Shown one piece after another: positions 1-9,973 of a stretch of 64,000 bases of DNA (position 1 is the stretch's first letter; each line of letters opens with the position of its first letter). The translations under genes were made by a program, and so were the position numbers. The notes below the pieces were generated by a model, which was given only the letters and a program-made list of their open reading frames with translations, had not been told where the DNA came from and did not search any database. The DNA is from Isoetes taiwanensis (lineage: Eukaryota; Streptophyta; Lycopodiopsida; Isoetales; Isoetaceae), in the NCBI GenBank assembly GCA_021234155.1, contig JAJEKV010000020.1:5258563-5322562 (forward strand), written 5' to 3'.

Positions 1-1901
1 AGTGTTAACTGGAACCCTGTTTCCCAAGATGGTGTTGCTAGAGGTCAAAGTGGTCTTGACACTGGAATTACTGATGGTAGCACTGCTGAAATGTGGGGCC
101 AAAACGGTGAAGAAGGCCGCTCCGAGGTTTGCAATGATAGACTTTGTGAAAGGCAAGGTGATTCTGTTGTTGGTATGTTAGTTGGTAATTCAGATGGATG
201 GACCGATGGTAATCAAAGAGAAGGCTCGGGTGATAGTAAGCATTTGTTTTTGGAGGATGATCGGCGATGGGGAAGTTCTTCGGGCAGGCGAGAGGATTCT
301 GTTGTGGGCATGATTATGGAAGAATCAGACGGTGGGCCGGAAATATGTGGAGGGCATGCACAGGGCCAGCAGGATGCACATGAGCTTAGTGAACAGGGAG
401 AAGTTCAGAAAGGGAGCTACAATAAGTCCAATGATCAGGAGGAAGTTCAAGAGGCAAGTTTTAAGTCTAATGAACAGGAAGCACCCAAGGAACAGATGGC
501 AATTAGTGAAGAGAAAAGCAGTTTTGGTGTATCTGGAAAAAAGAGGCGAAGGGAAGAATCCACTGATGAGGTGGAGCAAAAAGCAGGCGAAGATGAATCA
601 GCTCCTAATGCCAATGATGGAGGAGATGAAAAACCTTTGTCTAAAAGTGCACAGAAGAAGCTGCGCAAGCTAGAATGGTATGCTAAGAAAAAGGAGAACA
701 TGCGGGCTCGTGAGAAGGAGAAGAAGCATCAGCAGAAAGAACAAAGAATGCAGGAATGGAATGCCCTTTCAGAGAGGGAACGTGAGGAAATATCACAAAG
801 GAACAAGGAGACGCGGAAGGCTCGAAAGGAGCAAGCAGAGCAGAAGAAAGAGAGAATGCGAAATGCCTTAGGAACTGGCCAAAAGCTGGTGATAGATCTT
901 GAGTTTTGTGAACATATGCGTCCGAATGAAATAATTAGTCTCGGACAGCAGGTAAGCTGATATGGCCTCTATTTTTCTATATATTAATTTTTTTTTGGAA
1001 GGGCACAGCACGTAAACTTGCATGGAAAATTCAGCCATATATCTTCTTCAATCTTTTGTAATTGTTGTTTCTCCATAGCATTACTTCAGGTTTGGCTTAA
1101 CTAATTTTTTATGTAAGTTTATTACTGTATTGCTACATCTTCCCTAATTTTATGTAAATATTATAGTGCTACATGTTCTGATTTTGGTGATATTTATGGT
1201 GTAGGTCATGTACTCATATGCAGCAAGTTCGAAGGCTGCAGTTCCTGCTTGCTTGTGCCTTACAGGTTTAACCGGCGACATCAAACTCCAGATGGAGAAG
1301 TTTCCTGGATTTGGAAATTGGTTTTTGAAAAGAGAAGAGAAGTCTTATATTGATGTATTTGAGGAGATGAAATCTGACCTTGTCTATTTAACAGCAGATT
1401 CTGACAATATTCTGGAAAGCTTAGATGATAACAAGATATATATTATAGGTGGCTTGGTGGACCATAATAGGTTGAAAGGTATAACCTTAAAGAAAGCAAA
1501 AGAGCAAGGTATTTCCACTGCAAGGCTTCCCATTGATGAGCATATGAAAGTTGCATCCAAGGTATTCTTATTTATGAGGGAATCCGTGCTGCTGATTTTG
1601 ATTACTTAGCTTACCTCTTAACTGCTCGTTTTTCAGTCTGACTACATAAAGTTTTCTTATTTGGACTATGATGTTGCAGGTATTAACAGTAAATCAGGTC
1701 ATTGAAATTCTTCTGGCGTATATGGAACACAGGGATTGGCCGAAGGCCTTATCCCAGGCTGTTCCACAAAGGAAGTTAACCGCAGAGAGAAATGGATGTG
1801 TAGCAGAAACAAATGAAGTGCCTGTCGATATGAATGCAGAGGTTGGCGATATAAATGCAGAAGCTGTCGGAGCAGACAGATTAGTTGTTGAAAGTACGTA
1901 A
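1..1901 (+). CDS. TRM10: tRNA (guanine-9-N1)-methyltransferase, TRM10 family (5' partial, 3 exons)
   Basis: SPOUT-class enzyme that uses S-adenosylmethionine to methylate N1 of G9 in tRNA. I read three exons: 1-951, 1205-1561 and 1680-1901, with GT/AG introns that keep frame (donors gtaagc and gtattc, acceptors gtag and gcag). The frame is open back to base 1, so the gene probably begins outside the window; ATG 91 is the first internal Met and gives about 479 residues. The N-terminal half is acidic, low-complexity and weakly repetitive (DSVVGM occurs twice), then a Lys/Arg-rich helical stretch (about residues 190-265). The methyltransferase core begins at LVIDLEFCEHMRPNEI and continues with LVYLTADSDN, YIIGGLVDHNRLKG, LPIDEHMK and, in exon 3, VLTVNQVIEILL and a PQRK end. 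Those motifs and their order are diagnostic of TRM10. No stop or frameshift breaks the core. Likely nuclear or cytosolic. Confidence 0.93.
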
Positions 1902-2470
1902 CATTAATTAGATGGGTTAGGGAATATTGTTTTTACTCCCTTGGTAATGTTATAAACTTTGCTGAAGAATAAATATAAATTTAAAAGATTCTTGCGCAGT
2001 TGGGAACTCCCCTTTTATAGATCTAGTGTGCCATCAACATTCTGAGTAGTTGTGGAAGCATATCGTTGCTCTATATCTCTAATGCTGTTGTACGAACACC
2101 ATTTATTGAGTTCAAATTACAGACTTGTGAATTAGATTTCGCTTATATGGACTTTTTAAACTTATGAGTTTCAGATTAGACCTGTGAGTTGATTCTTGCT
2201 TCATATAAATATGTCCTGTAACATTTTACAGTAAAGAATGGATTTGTGAATTAGATTATTCTTCATATAATATCAATATTATAAAGGGAGGTTTATAAAG
2301 ATGCCTTTAAGTTTTTGCGTATTTATAAAAATGGCCTTGTATTTTGTTACCTTCTCAAAATGCCCCCACGCTAGCCCACGAAGACACTATCCACCGTTCA
2401 AGAAGATTTTTTTGTTTGTAGAGACTCGCCATTTTGTACAGATGGTTTTGTTGCACATACAATAGACACA
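1902..2470. other. 3' flank and AT-rich intergenic sequence
   Basis: This stretch follows the TRM10 stop codon. It contains AATAAATATAAAT just downstream (about 1968), a plausible polyadenylation region. No ORF or recognised repeat was seen until the minisatellite begins. Confidence 0.5.
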
Positions 2471-2805
2471 CAATAGACACATGCACTCACATCCCACCTT
2501 GACGTGCAACAATATACTTCAACTTCGTGACGCATGCACTCACAGCCCACCTTGACTTGCAACAATATACTTCTACTTGCGACACAATGTACTTCAACTT
2601 GTGACACATGCACTCACAGCCCGCCTTGACTTACAACAAATATACTTCAAGTCACATGCACTCACAGCCCGCCTTGACTTACAACAAATATACTTCAACT
2701 TGCGACGCACACGTGCACTCACTGCCCACCTTGGCTTGCAACAAAATACTTCAACTTGTGCACTCACTGCCCACCTTGGCTTGCAACAAAATACTTCAAC
2801 TTGTG
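2471..2805. repeat. minisatellite, six degenerate copies of a 46-74 bp unit
   Basis: Copies begin near 2481, 2534, 2608, 2656, 2713 and 2759. Each has the core GCACTCAC..CCCACCTTG, then CTTGCAACAA and ATACTTCAACTTG. Spacing varies because some units carry an extra CAACTTGTGACAC spacer. The overlapping short ORFs on both strands are by-products of the repeat. Confidence 0.9.
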
Positions 2806-2865
2806 AAGGCATACGCCAAAAACAAGGATCACTATCTACAGCATAAATGAGGCATAATATGTGAA

Positions 2866-2995
2866 TATGACCATCCAACAGCTCTTAATGACCTACGTGA
2901 CCTCACAAGAATATGCAGCTAAACTAAGGTGGGTTTTAGGGGAACATCTCGCAAGAATATGCACCTAAACTAAGGTGGGTTTTAGGGGAATTTAG
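2866..2995. mobile_element. foldback-MITE family remnant with a direct duplication
   Basis: The motif GAATATGACCATCCAACAGCTC at 2861-2883 resembles the centre of the palindromic element at 9974-10925. It is followed by two direct copies of GAATATGCACCTAAACTAAG-type sequence (2909-2943 and 2955-2989), a diverged arm of the same family. No target duplication could be defined. Confidence 0.55.
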
Positions 2996-3409
2996 TTAAA
3001 AGTGTAAGTGTTGAGAAAAAGATAATTTGGTCCCTTCGGAACCTTGGAAAAAGTGAGCATATTATTAGAGAAGTTCATAGTCCAAAGGGGCCCATGGAGA
3101 TCAAAACTTCAAGCATGTACTACAAGAACACTAGAGGGTATATTTCTTGTCCATTCAAAGTGGCGAACAAAACAAGAATGTTCATAAATATCTTTGCATA
3201 TTAGACACATTATTTGATAAGTGTTGCTTCCAACCATAACAGATTCCACCCTAATGTCAATGAAGTTTGTACAACATCCTCAAAGGATTCTACATAGATT
3301 GATAATTGATAACCATCAGGAAAGAAATGCCCAATTTCATCCATGGCGTTTCATCATTAATCCTCGATAAGACAATTGCAAGCAAAGACTGTACTATTTT
3401 TGTAGAATA

Positions 3410-3565
3410 TCCTCAAGTTGACTAGTGCCCCTATATCAGAAGGAGTCGCCCCTGCTAAATAGTAGACTGAAAGATCTAAGACTTGTAGAACGTTCAGGTC
3501 GCCAGGCAGTAGAATTTCCTCTTAAGGTGCTCCCAGATAAGTTCCTGCTTTGTGAGATTAAATTA
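3410..3565 (-). pseudogene. leucine-rich-repeat receptor fragment
   Basis: Read on the minus strand, this stretch encodes two LRR units of the plant receptor type. The best is LNVLQVLDLSVYYLAGATPS followed by DIGALVNL, matching LxxLQxLDLSxNxLxGxIPxxIGxLxNL. The unit before it is interrupted by an in-frame stop (AGTYLGAP then stop). Nothing around it continues the repeat, so this is a small relic of an LRR receptor kinase or receptor-like protein. The LRR piece near 35 kb is a different, longer fragment. Confidence 0.7.
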
Positions 3566-4254
3566 GTTCTTGCAAATAAAGCAATATTTAGAGTAATAAA
3601 AACCACGATCTATTTCATCATTTTAAAATGTACAAATAGTAATAACTCCAATTTCAACACATGTGGAATTGCATATAAATACTTTTTATTACCCACCTTA
3701 ATTCTAACAGGTCATAACTTACAAGTTAACACTTAGTTAATTACAAGCCTATATTCCACATAGTGAATTACATGTAACTCATAACATTTATATTCATCAT
3801 AAGCGATTTATAAGATTTATACTCATAAGTAATGGAAGTAATCACTCAGGAGTTCTATTATACTTCACTCAATTAGCTCTCGTATATTATTTTCTTTTTC
3901 TGGCTATCTTGTCCAACAACAATAGAACTTTATTTTTCACAGAGGTTGAAAGCTTCATGTTCCCCTTTCACGGACTAGACTTGCCCTTTTTGATGTTCCA
4001 TGATTTCCACCCATTGGGGCGGATCATACGTCCACTGCTTATTGAAACAATCTTTGTAACGTTCTTTTTTAGTGATTGCTTATTTTCCACTGACTGGGCG
4101 CCACTATTCCACATGCACCTTGTTTCTGTTAGGGCTATTAGCTTCCCTACAAATGCCCGAGATGGTATACCCTAACCATATAGGATAAGTATTTTCATCA
4201 TTTAGTCTCACGATAAAATATTGGCCATCCTTCAAATCCATCTTGGGATCATAT
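3566..4254. other. AT-rich sequence without recognised genes
   Basis: Short ORFs (for example 3909-4175) show no recognisable domain. No clear repeat or RNA gene was seen. Confidence 0.4.
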
Positions 4255-4837
4255 CACTACAAGAGAATGGATGTTAGGCATCAGAATAATCGTCAGGCAG
4301 ACTTTATTAAACAGAGAACTGAACAGGCACCTATGGGTGACGATTTGACTGACAAATTTTATCTGACGATTGTACGTCAGATGAAACGTCAGGTAAATCG
4401 TCAGGTTGTCTGACGATATAGCGTCAGATTTTTCGTCAATCTATCGTCAAAGTTTGTGTCTTGCGAATTATCAGGTGGTTCGTCAGCATTTGCGTCAATG
4501 AAATCGTCAGGTGTCTCGTCATTCTTGCGTCAGAAAAACCGTCAGGGTTTTTGTCAACAATTGCATTAGAAAAATCGTCACGGTTTTTGTCAGCGATTTC
4601 GTCACTTGTTGCGTCATATTCTAAACGAGGTGCACCCTGGACTACCACAGTCGTCGGATCTGTCAATCCTACGGCCCAGACTGTATGTTGGAGCCTCTGG
4701 ACACCTCTCGTTTCGATTATGCTCAATTATGATTGGGGACGCCTATGATTTTAAGATGTCGAATACGAGTTTGCCTAAGGTTTTGATGGTATATCGTGCC
4801 TCTATACGGTTTCATTTAAGCTTTTAGAATATGAAAT

Positions 4838-4910
4838 ACGGGGATTCGAACCTCTACTAAAATAACTCAATGTCCTAATAAGACTACTTTAACCAATCTA
4901 ACTAGTGAGC
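4838..4910 (-). mobile_element. tRNA-derived SINE-like unit, copy 1
   Basis: On the minus strand the unit has an A-box-like TAGTTAGATTGG about 50 bp before a perfect B box GGTTCGAATCC followed by CCG. The acceptor and anticodon stems do not fold as a standard tRNA, which points to a SINE head or tRNA relic rather than a working tRNA gene. Confidence 0.6.
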
Positions 4911-5112
4911 TAATGTGACTATTTTTTATCTTAAATCTATGTTTTTTTTTTTATAATAACCCATTGAATTGTTTTAGGGATATGGTCTATGGTTTCAAGA
5001 ATTATGATTGGGGACGCCTATGATTTTAAGATGTCGAATACGAGTTTGCCTAAGGTTTTGATGGTATATCGTGCCTCTATACGGTTTCATTTAAGCTTTT
5101 AGAATATGAAAT

Positions 5113-5185
5113 ACGGGGATTCGAACCTCTACTAAAATAACTCAATGTCCTAATAAGACTACTTTAACCAATCTAACTAGTGAGC
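5113..5185 (-). mobile_element. tRNA-derived SINE-like unit, copy 2
   Basis: Second copy of the unit at 4838-4910, carried by the 275-bp tandem duplication, with the same A and B boxes. Confidence 0.6.
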
Positions 5186-5297
5186 TAATGTGACTATTTT
5201 TTATCTTAAATCTATGTTTTTTTTTTATAATAACCCATTGAATTGTTTTAGGGATATGGTCTATGGTTTCAAGAATTATATCTATATCAAATCCCCC

Positions 5298-5357
5298 TGG
5301 AACCCCCTGTTATTTTGCTACATATTCTGGAACCCCCTGTTATTTTGCTACATATTC
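5298..5357. repeat. 30-bp perfect tandem duplication
   Basis: The unit TGGAACCCCCTGTTATTTTG plus CTACATATTC occurs twice with no spacer. It marks the boundary between the 275-bp duplication and the resumed CACTA subterminal motifs. Confidence 0.9.
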
Positions 5358-5450
5358 GTCAGAATTTTGGTCAGTTTTTTTGTCAGGCTTTTCCTCACAA
5401 AAAAGTCACAGTTTTCGTCACTAATTTCGTCACTTGTTTAATAAATTTCT

Positions 5451-6901
5451 CATTTGAAAATTTTACTTTTCTTGCTATTAAAACAGGCACTGGAGACAAT
5501 ATTTCTTGAGTAATATTCATACCCATGAATTCTTAAGCCCCTTCTTGAATGTATATCTGAATCTATATCTATTAAAACTCATTTGAAGTCTTGATATGTT
5601 ATGATCTCATTTGTGGAATACCTTCCAGTATCAACATTAATTTTATAATGCTACATTCAACCCTATAATCCAAGATCTGATGTCAACAAGTTTTATTAGC
5701 TAAAGCACCTTAGCGATCATCAAGCTATAATGTTAACAATGCCATGCTATATTTTAAACATCATATTGAAACCATACTCATAATCAGAGTAAATGATAGA
5801 GCAACTGCATTCCACACAATCTGCTATGGCCTTATAGTTCCAGGCTGACATGACAGTCATTACTTTTAGCAAATATATAAGACATGGTCTTTTCCCAAGG
5901 AAACACATATATTCGCCTATGTACATGCCAGAAAAACTTAACTACAAAATTGCTGCTTTAACCTTATAGTTCAAGGGTAAAATATCAGCCTAGCATATTG
6001 CCAATATGTAAGGCACATATACTTAGCTTGGTCATTTAGATATTCAGCTTCACATGTAAACGTGATGTAGGTATAACTTGCAAACCATAAGCAGCTTTGT
6101 CATAACCAATAAACGCATTCTCACTAGCAATGCACCTGAAACAAGACACACAATTTATGAGCATCCATATTGCGAAAATTTAATCTCTTAGAACTTTAAA
6201 GGATTGTTTCTTTCGGGATTCATATCACGATTATTGCATTACTTATCTTGAACTAGACAACAATACTTGAACTTGATAAAACTAATACATCAGAATCAAC
6301 TCAGTCAGAAAAGTAAATTGAGAATTACCTTTTCCCCCAAGTCAAACATCTGCAAGCCAACTTTGGTGATTCTTTTACGATTTTATGTCGCCAAGCTAAC
6401 AGAATTTGAAGAGTGACTGTCGACAACACCTTGCCTGATAGCTAGCTGAGGCACATAGTTCTCTACCTTCTTGCCTTGAGTACGGGTTTTTCTTAAAAAT
6501 CCAAGCTTTTTATCTGGCTGCAAAATGCTCATTCTGAAACATTTGAAGATTTTAATCAGAAGTCTTTCTTTCTAAAGTAATAAGACTCTAACATATCCAA
6601 ATTATAGCATCAATACCTGTTTTAATTAGTGGTTGTCCATGGCGTCTTAACAAATATCAAAAACTACTATCACCTTCCTGAGTAAAGAGAATCCTAAACA
6701 AATCTATTATATACATGTTGGCTCAACATCTAGCATCTGTGAAAGTCACATCACTTGTCACTATAATTTCCAGAAGATAGAAGCTTCAGATTTATAGAGC
6801 TTTTGCTGCTATTACCCCATCCCTAGTTGAATACACTGGCAAAAGAAATCATATAAGAACTTATTTACTAATAATGATTTAACTAAATCTATGTATCGAA
6901 C
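5451..6901. other. AT-rich intergenic sequence, possible gene-fragment debris
   Basis: No ORF longer than about 60 codons. On the minus strand 6430-6545 reads as an exon-like stretch (MSILQPDKKLGFLRK and onward) that I cannot assign. The downstream neighbours on the minus strand are DXR and kinase fragments, so this may be more of the same patchwork. Confidence 0.3.
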
Positions 6902-7206
6902 CTGAAAAATTGCAGAATGCTAGGAATCTGCAGGCATAAGTTTTACACCATGCTTCTCAGCAAGCGGCAACACATATGGACCACCTGCAATAAGGGTCTC
7001 CTTATTTGCCAGTGCTGTATCTTTTCCAGCTTCTATTGCTGCAATGGTTGGCTGATCAAAAGATGACAGTTGGAATTAAAACTCCTCATTAGATACTTTA
7101 AACAGCACGACTTACGCAATACCTTCAGGCCAACACAACCACCAATGCTTGTCACAACCTCCACTGCTTCAGGATGTTTGGCAACATACAACCTCCACTG
7201 CTTCAG
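6902..7206 (-). pseudogene. DXR: DXR (1-deoxy-D-xylulose 5-phosphate reductoisomerase) fragment
   Basis: DXR makes methylerythritol phosphate in the plastid isoprenoid (MEP) pathway. Two neighbouring exons remain on the minus strand. Exon A (about 7206-7123) encodes VAKHPEAVEVVTSIGGCVGLK and ends at a GT donor. Exon B (7051-6902) begins after an AG and encodes [37 protein letters not shown], then LMPADS. The conserved Glu after ADS is replaced by a TAG stop (6920-6922), followed by HSAIFQ and a GT donor. Exon A is preceded by a 34-bp tandem duplication of its own start. The fragment keeps the original intron, so it came from genomic DNA, not a retrotransposed mRNA. All other exons are missing. 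Confidence 0.88.
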
Positions 7207-7329
7207 GATGTTTGGATATGGATTTCCTGTAGCCCTGCAACATACATAGACCATTAATTATATAAATTTCCCAAACAGGTCTGCCTGTACTGGCTTCATA
7301 GCATCCTCTTCCAAACATATACTTGATCT

Positions 7330-7690
7330 TAATATGTCTGATGGGGTTTCAGAAAATGGACCAACAGCAATAGAAAGTCTTTGTTTAAAGTCAAGACTTC
7401 CCCGGGGATTTCCATCTTTTTCTGCCAACATATAACATGTTGTTGTTATAACAAATTGTAAATAGGACAATAACCAAATCAATATAGTAGCCATGGCATA
7501 TTGTATAAAAGGTTGCAGACATTTCCATTAGGAAGATAATCATATATCAGCATCTGAAGCTGATGATCGTTATCTTGACAACAACCAAGGAAACTAACAA
7601 GATGTCTGTGGCGCATCTGACAAAGCTGTTCGGCCTGTCCAATGTGAACATGCCATGCTGAGAAACTTTGAGGTAGTAAACTTGGAATTA
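7330..7690 (-). pseudogene. receptor-like protein kinase fragment
   Basis: Minus-strand pieces of a plant receptor kinase domain. The first (about 7660-7505) carries QMRHRHLVSFLGCCQDND and QMLIYDYLPNGNVCNLLY, which are kinase subdomains III to V. The second (about 7435-7375), after a plausible AG acceptor, carries GNPRGSLDFKQRLSIAVG. The catalytic HRD and DFG motifs are absent. The expected donor between the pieces is not GT. The fragment lies directly upstream of the DXR fragment on the same strand, an arrangement unlike any ancestral gene and suggestive of capture by a transposon. Confidence 0.75.
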
Positions 7691-7799
7691 TGAATTTAAA
7701 GAACATATTAAAGAAACAAACTGGTGTAGAGTATAAAGGGAGTGTTTATAAAACCAATTAAATAACTCATTAACTCCTTCAATATTACACAGGAAGTAC

Positions 7800-7865
7800 A
7801 ACAAACCTGCTAAACCTGCTGTTAAACCTGCTGCAAATCTCCTGTTAAACCTGCTGCAAATCCAA
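7800..7865. repeat. short tandem repeat of CCTGCTGTTAAA-type units
   Basis: Several near-copies of AAACCTGCTGTTAAACCTGC and CTGCAAATC follow one another. Confidence 0.75.
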
Positions 7866-7933
7866 TTCGAACAGAACAAAGATAAAACAGGAAGTACAAC
7901 AATGTCCTGAACATATAGATGTTCAAACATCAC

Positions 7934-8138
7934 AATTTGTAAAGCAGACTTGCAATTACAATTTGTCAAAACATTACAATTTGTGAACCAGCCTTCCAAA
8001 CATTACAATCTGTGTAGACCATTGCAAGCCTTGGAAATTTGTAGAGCAAACTTGCAATTACAATTTGTCAAAACATTATAATTTGTGAACCAGCCTTCCA
8101 AACATTACAATCTGTGTAGACCATTGCAAGCCTTGGAG
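7934..8138. repeat. 103-bp tandem duplication
   Basis: Two copies begin ATTTGTAAAGCAGACTTGC (7934) and ATTTGTAGAGCAAACTTGC (8037) and end with GACCATTGCAAGCCTTGGA. They share about 95% of positions by eye. Confidence 0.9.
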
Positions 8139-8398
8139 TCAAGTACTAATGAAAATTAAAACGCTTATATTTCAGTTGAAATTTTGTTATCCGCATGATT
8201 ATCAAAATACCACACAAGTTATGTTCAACATGTATATTGCCATTAATAGCAAAAGAGTCTAAAAATTATGTTGAACATCGTATGGCGCATCTCTTGTCAG
8301 GACCAAAATGGAGCTGAGAAGTTCCTGCAACCAGTTGCTTCTTGCGATGAGCGTATGACAAAGAAGGAAGGAAAATTTATCACAACAACAATGCTTAC

Positions 8399-8870
8399 CA
8401 GATGGATCATCGTTTATAGTAGGGGCATGAATCGATCTATATTTAGCAATATTCTTGAAAATGGCAGCCGAGATGGCAGCTTCAACAAAGTCTGGGCTCA
8501 AGTTCCAGCCAATTCCTCTTCCCTTTTTGCCCTTCTTGCCCTTACCCTTCTTGTCTTTCTTATTTGTTGCCCCTTCCTCCTTTTCTTTTGCGGCTATCCC
8601 CTCCTGCTCCTCCATCATCTCTTGTGCCCAAATTGGAGTAGAATGGGCCAATTTATCATGCATCGCCTCCCCAACAAGCTCCTCCCCAACAACCTGGTCT
8701 TCCTCTAACTCCCCCCATAGCCCACTAAAATGCATCTCTTTTTCAATATTAAACTCCAATATCTCGTCTCCGCCATTCTTATCACCTTCACGCTCATGAT
8801 TAAACTCCTCTTCATAAGGTAGAAGATCCTCGTCCGCTCTTTTTTCAAGAGGACCTTCCCTGCTCTTCAT
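8399..8870 (-). CDS. hypothetical charged protein exon (partial gene model)
   Basis: The longest uninterrupted coding-like stretch in this region. The minus-strand exon begins around the ATG at 8868-8870, or earlier through an AG acceptor just upstream (CAGGAGAAGATGAAG). It ends at a good GTAAGC donor (8393-8398), although the frame stays open to 8259. The translation is rich in Glu and Asp (MKSREGPLEKRADEDLLPY, HEREGDKNGGDE), then has a Lys/Gly block (KKDKKGKGKKGKKGRG) and WNLSPDFVEAAISAAI. A possible previous exon at about 9010-8945 encodes more charged sequence. I do not recognise the family. The basic block suggests a nuclear or nucleic-acid-binding protein. It may be a real low-abundance gene or a captured fragment. 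Confidence 0.45.
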
Positions 8871-9165
8871 CTTCTCCTGAAATTCAAAGGTAAATCTGTC
8901 ATATCATTCTCAAACGCCATACCTGCAATAATCCCAAGCCAAATTACCTTCCTTTGCCTTTTTCGCTGCTTGTTCTTCTTGTCCCCCTTCTTGCCTATGC
9001 GATCCACGCTTTTAAACTACAAACCACAGCAGCACGTGTTAGATTGAACACATTTAAAATTTAATCTACAAGGGACTCCTTAAAGTTCAACTTACGTTTC
9101 CAGGAACTCTTCCTTCGGCAATCAGGAATGCTTTATATAATTTGTATGTCCCTTTAGTTTTAATA

Positions 9166-9298
9166 TGTAGCATAATAACAGGGGGTTTTCTTTGTATTTT
9201 TTTACGCTTTTCACTAAGGTTTTCCTATGATTTCGTGATGTATTCAAATGGATGTACTAATGCGTACATCTAGAGTGCACCATTTCTGAGCCATTGAT
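9166..9298 (+). mobile_element. TGTAGCATAATAACAGGGGG repeat family, copy 1
   Basis: Begins TGTAGCATAATAACAGGGGG and ends near TCTAGAGTGCACC and CCATTGATTTTAG. Two other copies with the same order of blocks lie at 19001-19138 and 21343-21480, so this is an interspersed element end about 135 bp long. Confidence 0.75.
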
Positions 9299-9318
9299 TT
9301 TAGCCTTTTTTTTCCAAT

Positions 9319-9490
9319 GGTCAACAACCAGTGGCTCACAACAAAAGCCCCTTTTTTGTGCGTGTGCTACATAATGGGCAACAACCAATGGCTCACAACA
9401 AAAGCCCTCTTTTTGTGCCTGTGGTGCATGATGGTCAACAACCAATGGCTCACAACAAAAGCCCTCTTTTTGTGTGTGTGGTGCATAATG
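9319..9490. repeat. three tandem copies of a 56-58 bp unit
   Basis: Copies start at 9319, 9375 and 9433 with GGTCAACAACCAATGGCTC, followed by ACAACAAAAGCCCTCTTTTT and a GT-rich linker. It lies directly beside repeat-family copy 1. The ORFs read through it on both strands are repeat artefacts. Confidence 0.93.
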
Positions 9491-9973
9491 GGCACATGAA
9501 GGGCTTGAAGGGCGCATGTAGTGCAGTTTCCCCACCGGCAACACATTTCTTATCATAACTTTTGATCCAGAGCTCTGTTTGAGATGATTTTTATTGCGTT
9601 GGAAAGCTCTCTCCGAGGTCTTTTTGATAGTGTATGATATGGATATGTTTGGTTAAGTTATCTATGATAAAACAGCAATTTTTCGGCCGGGTTTGGTAGG
9701 CTTTCACATCCTACCAGCTGATTAATACAGGATTGCGCTATTAGATATTGTTTTATGGCTTATTCCGAATGTAGGTTGCAAAAAATTACCATGCATTTTT
9801 AGATTTTGAGGCAGTTATTAAGCAAATTCCAAGGCTTCTAGATCCTTGTGCTAACAAGCAGAAAAGTTTCCCACTTTGGTTTCTCACCACAAGAATCCAC
9901 GGAGGCCAAAAGGTCTTTGTTAAATTCGGTTGAAAAATGTTTGTGTATGGGTGTTGCAAACTTTATGACTTTC
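9491..9973. other. intergenic sequence
   Basis: No recognisable ORF, repeat or RNA gene was seen. The sequence is moderately AT-rich. Confidence 0.4.

Larger units (their letters stand above)
4725..5274. repeat. 275-bp tandem duplication
   Basis: Two almost identical copies (4725-4999 and 5000-5274) start with AATTATGATTGGGGACGCC. They differ visibly only in the length of a T run, so the duplication is young. Each copy carries one tRNA-like SINE unit on the minus strand. Confidence 0.95.
4255..5450 (+). mobile_element. CACTA (En/Spm) transposon end, rearranged
   Basis: The sequence begins with CACTACAAGAGAATGGATG, a canonical CACTA terminal inverted repeat. It continues with dozens of short subterminal motifs built on TCGTCAG / CTGACGA between 4290 and 4615, the binding-site arrays typical of the superfamily. 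The same motifs resume at 5355-5440, after the tandem duplication at 4725-5274, which therefore seems to have been inserted in or to have grown within the subterminal region. The opposite end was not found. A sister end lies at 54246. Confidence 0.8.

Noticed and set aside
2471-2805. CRISPR-like array of regularly spaced repeats
   Set aside because: Units are adjacent and degenerate with no unique spacers, in a eukaryotic nuclear genome.
2398-2878. Repetitive Cys-rich or Leu-rich ORFs
   Set aside because: These are artefacts of the minisatellite at 2471-2805.
9257-9558. Overlapping ORFs on both strands with internally repeated peptides
   Set aside because: They are read through the 56-58 bp tandem repeat; the repeat unit is nearly a multiple of frame and no stop falls in it.
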